Assembly (NCBI GenBank): GCA_027483785.1
Contig: JAIXTU010000069.1
Coordinates: 1 to 8,687, forward strand
DNA: 8,687 nt
From: Flavobacterium sp.
GTDB taxonomy: Bacteria; Bacteroidota; Bacteroidia; Flavobacteriales; Flavobacteriaceae
Direction: 5' to 3'
The translations under genes were made by a program, and so were the position numbers. This document shows, piece after piece, positions 5,622 to 8,687 of the stretch. The notes beneath the pieces are model-generated. The model saw only the letters and a program-made list of their open reading frames with translations, was not told the DNA's origin and did not search any database. Each line of letters opens with the position of its first letter. The stretch's first letter is position 1.

Positions 5622-8345
5622 TTGAAATTTGAACAATTAAATAATCAGAAGATAAAATTGTTTTCCTTTTTAACTAGGGTGAATCTTCTTGTTCTTGTGT
5701 TTTTTTGTCTTTCTCAAAAGACACTGTGCCAAACAAAAACGCTTTCTGGCACTATTTCGGATTCCTTATATACACCCCTCGAAAACGCCAACGTACTCGC
5801 AAAATCGCTAACCGAAAAACCGGAAATTAAATTCGCTATTGCCGATAATAAAGGACGTTTTAAAATCGAACTCCAAAAAGGCGTACCTTATGAGGTCTCC
5901 GTTTCCTACATTGGTTATAAAGAACAAATCCTAAAAATCGACGGAATCAATTATCCCGAAAGTCTGAATTTCAAACTCCAAGGAACAGGCGAAACTCTCA
6001 AAGAAGTAGTCATAAAATACGACTACAAGCCCATAGTTGTTAAGAAAGATACACTTATCTACGACATTAAAGCCTTTGCGAACGGCAATGAACGAAAAAT
6101 GCGCGAAGTTCTCGAGAAACTGCCCGGCGTTGAAGTCGATAAAAACGGTAACGTAACCGTGCAAGGCAAACGCGTGACGCAAATGCTCGTTGAAAACAAA
6201 TCTTTCTTCGGTGGCGGAAGCAAACTCGCCGTGGAAAACATACCCGCCGACGCACTCGATAAAATTGAAGTTATCGATCACTTCAACCAAGTTGGCGCAC
6301 TCAAACAAGTTTCCGACAGCGACGAACTTGCTATGAACGTAAAACTCAAAGAAGACAAGAAAAAATTCGTTTTTGGCGACCTCGAAGCCGCTTCTTCCGT
6401 TGGCAGTAAAACCAACTACAACTTGCTTCACGCCGGACTCTTTTATTACAGCCCGAAAATGAACCTCAGCTTTATCGGCGATAACAACAACATCGGCAAA
6501 AGCACATTCAGTTTCGAAGATTTAATGCGATTTCAAGGCGGCGTAAGTACCTTTCTCAGCAACAAACCAACACTCACAAATCTGTACGATTTCACAAACG
6601 AAAACACCGATGTCATTGAAAATAAATCGCAATTCGCTGCTCTAAACTATAGTTTTCAAACAACCAACAAATTGGATATTAGCGGTTTCGGAATATTCTC
6701 TAAAACATTTTTAGCCGCGCAATCAACAACAAACAACCAATATCTAAAAAACGACTCTTTAACTTTTGAAAATCTGCTGCAAAAAAATAGTACAACCAAC
6801 ACCTTAGGTTTACTCAATGCGAAATTGGATTATTCGCCTTCCAAAAAAGAAAAATGGTACTACAACATCCACGCTGATGCCTCACAAAACAACAACCAAA
6901 ACACCATCAATTCGCAAACCAATATAGCAAACACGAACTTTCTGACATTGGCCGATGCCGATAACGCTTCCGTAAAACAATTTGTCGAATGGCATAAAAA
7001 TTACAACGATAAAAATACGAGCACAGTTGTTCTGAATCACACTTACGAAAAAACAACGCCACAAACCAATTGGTTTACGAACGATCAATTTCTTCAAGGT
7101 TTAATTCCTTTGGAAACCGATGCAAATTATCACATCAATCAAATAAAAAAACAAACCCATAACAACATCGATTTATTGTTCAAACACTATCACATCTTCA
7201 ACAATTTCAATCACTTATATACTATTTTTGGAAACACATATTCAAACGCTTCATTTACCACAGCCGAAAAACAACTGTTAACCAACGGAAGTATCAACGA
7301 TTTCTCGACCGCTAATTTTGGAAATAACATTACCTACCAACTTAACGAGGCAAAAGTTGGACTCGAATACAAATTCAAAATCGGTAAACTAACAGGAAGG
7401 CCTGCCTTGTTTTGGCACCATTTTACGTTGCAAACCGAACAAGAAAGCGGGAAACGACATCTAACCAAAGCGCTGCCGCAGCCACAACTAAACCTAACCT
7501 ACGATTTCAATACAGCCGAATCGCTTAGTGGCAATTACAGTCTGCGAAATACGTTTGCCGATGTAACGCAATTTGCCGATAGATTCGTGCTCCAAAATTA
7601 CAACGCAGTATTTAAAGGCAACGCACTTCTTAATAACGAGCGCTTTCATAACGCAACTGTCATCTATACCAAAATGAGTATGTATCGCGGTTTGTTTCTA
7701 AATGCAGTTGCTTCTTTCAATAAAAAAGTTCGAACGCTCCGAAACGAAGTACAACTGCAAGGAATCAATCAGTTTACAACGCCTGTTCTCACCGATAACC
7801 CCGAAACAAACTACCGATTGTCGGGCTCGATTTCCAAAAAAATATACAAATTCACTGTAAAAGCCAACGCGGCGTTCTCGTGGTTTAATTATTTGCAAGA
7901 ACTCAACGCCATTGAAACCGAAAATCAAAGAAACAATCAAATACTTGGTCTGTCAATACGCACTTCAAACAAAAAATGGCCCGTGATCGAAGTGGGATAT
8001 AGCAAAACATTTAGTCAGTTTTCAGGAATCACACGCGCCGATTTCTTCTCAGACACCTGGAACGGCTCGTTTGAACACACCTTTTTAAAAAATTTTATCT
8101 TTAACTTCGATTACGAATACCTCCAAAACACAAATAATACCGGACAACGTAACGCTTTCGAGTTAGCAAATACTTCCTTTCGCTACCAAAGAAAAAATAA
8201 GGCATTTAGCTACGAAATAAAAGCCAACAACCTGTTCAATATCCAGTCCAAATTCTCCTACAATTTTTCCGATTTTATGATCAGCGAAAACGAAGTATTT
8301 GTACTGCCAAGAATTGTGATGCTTTCGATTAGTTATAAATTGTAA
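5622..8345 (+). CDS. TonB-dependent-receptor-like outer membrane barrel with carboxypeptidase-regulatory-like domain
   Basis: A 907-aa outer-membrane protein. The signal peptide is ~1-37 (NLLVLVFFCLSQKTLCQ). An Ig-like carboxypeptidase-regulatory-like domain covers ~40-120 (LSGTISDS...PLENANVLA, YEVSVSYIGYKEQI). Then comes a TonB-box-like LKEVVIK (126-132) and a plug-like domain of ~135-245 (DTLIYDIKAFANGNERKMREVLEKLPGVEV overall, VTVQGKRVTQMLVENKSFF, IPADALDKIEVI). A long barrel follows to IVMLSISYKL, with Asn/Gln/Thr-rich loops (e.g. QNNNQNTINSQTN). This is the receptor class that pairs with GLPGLI genes; the ligand is unknown. No ATG exists before the signal peptide: TGA 5613-5615 is in frame upstream, so the start is TTG 5622, with TTG 5658 or GTG 5679 as alternatives (the last would lose the positive n-region). 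It lies 115 bp downstream of the GLPGLI gene and is likely the last gene of the cassette. No clear terminator follows. Confidence 0.88.
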   Translation: MKFEQLNNQKIKLFSFLTRVNLLVLVFFCLSQKTLCQTKTLSGTISDSLYTPLENANVLAKSLTEKPEIKFAIADNKGRFKIELQKGVPYEVSVSYIGYKEQILKIDGINYPESLNFKLQGTGETLKEVVIKYDYKPIVVKKDTLIYDIKAFANGNERKMREVLEKLPGVEVDKNGNVTVQGKRVTQMLVENKSFFGGGSKLAVENIPADALDKIEVIDHFNQVGALKQVSDSDELAMNVKLKEDKKKFVFGDLEAASSVGSKTNYNLLHAGLFYYSPKMNLSFIGDNNNIGKSTFSFEDLMRFQGGVSTFLSNKPTLTNLYDFTNENTDVIENKSQFAALNYSFQTTNKLDISGFGIFSKTFLAAQSTTNNQYLKNDSLTFENLLQKNSTTNTLGLLNAKLDYSPSKKEKWYYNIHADASQNNNQNTINSQTNIANTNFLTLADADNASVKQFVEWHKNYNDKNTSTVVLNHTYEKTTPQTNWFTNDQFLQGLIPLETDANYHINQIKKQTHNNIDLLFKHYHIFNNFNHLYTIFGNTYSNASFTTAEKQLLTNGSINDFSTANFGNNITYQLNEAKVGLEYKFKIGKLTGRPALFWHHFTLQTEQESGKRHLTKALPQPQLNLTYDFNTAESLSGNYSLRNTFADVTQFADRFVLQNYNAVFKGNALLNNERFHNATVIYTKMSMYRGLFLNAVASFNKKVRTLRNEVQLQGINQFTTPVLTDNPETNYRLSGSISKKIYKFTVKANAAFSWFNYLQELNAIETENQRNNQILGLSIRTSNKKWPVIEVGYSKTFSQFSGITRADFFSDTWNGSFEHTFLKNFIFNFDYEYLQNTNNTGQRNAFELANTSFRYQRKNKAFSYEIKANNLFNIQSKFSYNFSDFMISENEVFVLPRIVMLSISYKL

Positions 8346-8477
8346 AAATATGATTTTGAAATGTTTGACTTTGAAACAGTAGCAAAACCGCCATCGTTGG
8401 TCGTTGGTCAGTGACCTGTCTTTCTCCCTAACCCTTTGAAGTGTTTTCGAGTAGCTGGTATGTACGCTCAACTTTTA
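8346..8477. other. Non-coding stretch after the receptor gene
   Basis: Between the receptor stop and the recognisable transposase remnant I see no gene. There is a tandem 7-mer CGTTGGT x2 (8395-8408) running into an 11-bp palindrome GGTCA-G-TGACC (8406-8416). The minus-strand frame of the transposase remnant stays open here, but its residues no longer resemble the family, so any transposase sequence in this stretch is eroded beyond recognition. No hairpin plus T-run terminator was found. Confidence 0.5.
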
Positions 8478-8687
8478 AAAACGAATTTTGCTCAGGTTGA
8501 GAAAACTCGGCCATTCTTATCCGACGAATGGTCCATCGGCTAGCAAACAATCGATGCAACCAATCCTGAAGCAGGTAATGAAATCTTGTAGTAAGGCTAT
8601 CCGCTCTACTGTATTATAATTCCATCTTTTATCCAAAATTCTGAACATTAATGGGAAGGCAACACTTTTGTAACGGACTCTCATCAT
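8478..8687 (-). pseudogene. IS4-family transposase remnant (decayed, partial)
   Basis: Read on the minus strand from the window edge, one frame gives 56 codons, a TAA (8517-8519), 13 more codons and a second TAA (8475-8477). The translation matches the central part of IS4-type DDE transposases: YKSVAFPLMFRILDKRWNYN (from residue 6; typical form ends KRGNSN), then NTVERIALLQDFI, then CIDCLLADGPFVG, and after the stop EWPSFLNLSKIRF. The second catalytic Asp (codon 8535-8537) is kept, but the usual ADREF has become ADGPF and KRGNSN has become KRWNYN. The first catalytic Asp region would lie beyond 8687; the C-terminal YREK/Glu region is not recognisable. With two in-frame stops it is inactive. 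It marks an old insertion beside the receptor gene. Family assignment is by motif memory, not by search. Confidence 0.75.

Noticed and set aside
5931..6431. 166-codon minus-strand open frame inside the receptor gene
   Set aside because: Antisense to the plug-domain coding region; its Phe/Val-rich composition is what reversed codons of the real gene produce.
8395..8416. Tandem CGTTGGT x2 followed by palindrome GGTCA-G-TGACC
   Set aside because: Considered as an IS terminus or target duplication, but no matching inverted end is inside the window, so it cannot be supported beyond a local repeat.
8163..8471. 102-codon minus-strand frame overlapping the receptor 3' end
   Set aside because: It is in the same frame as the decayed transposase, but after 8475 the residues do not resemble IS4 proteins and most of it is antisense to the receptor gene.

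Overview
The window looks like a piece of a Bacteroidota chromosome, most likely Flavobacteriaceae. The evidence is an AT-rich genome, Bacteroidota-only gene families (PorT, lipidated TamA/BamA-like TamL, GLPGLI), promoter motifs of the TTG-N17-23-TAnnTTTG type, and starts that lack Shine-Dalgarno sequences but carry an A-rich TTAAAA-ATG context.

Left part (1-3523) is envelope-biogenesis core. It holds the C-terminus of PorT (type IX secretion), a convergent SpoU/TrmH-family RNA 2'-O-methyltransferase that overlaps porT by 14 bp, and a divergent 853-residue outer-membrane Omp85 lipoprotein of the TamL type. The divergent pair is separated by only 27 bp. Each gene has a good Bacteroidota-type promoter that intrudes into the other gene. 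tamL has no usable ATG and probably starts at a TTG.

A 545-bp, very AT-rich gap without genes (3524-4068) follows. It contains a perfect 14-bp palindrome and several short palindromic or direct repeats, and probably carries the control region for what lies downstream.

Right part (4069-8345) is accessory in character. It holds two tandem paralogous small exported proteins (95 and 108 aa), then a secreted GLPGLI-family protein, then a 907-residue TonB-dependent-receptor-like barrel. All four are on the + strand with gaps of 15, 70 and 115 bp. The two small proteins share a C-terminal module of 36 residues, alignable without gaps, with two cysteines exactly 31 positions apart and a glycine-rich GAFxGC end. 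I do not recognise this family. A perfect 12-bp stem hairpin separates the small genes from the GLPGLI gene. The best candidate for an undescribed system here is this cassette: paired Cys peptides plus GLPGLI plus receptor. Its function cannot be read from sequence alone.

The right edge (8478-8687, minus strand) holds a decayed, two-stop remnant of an IS4-family transposase running off the window. This fits a boundary of genomic plasticity next to the accessory cassette.
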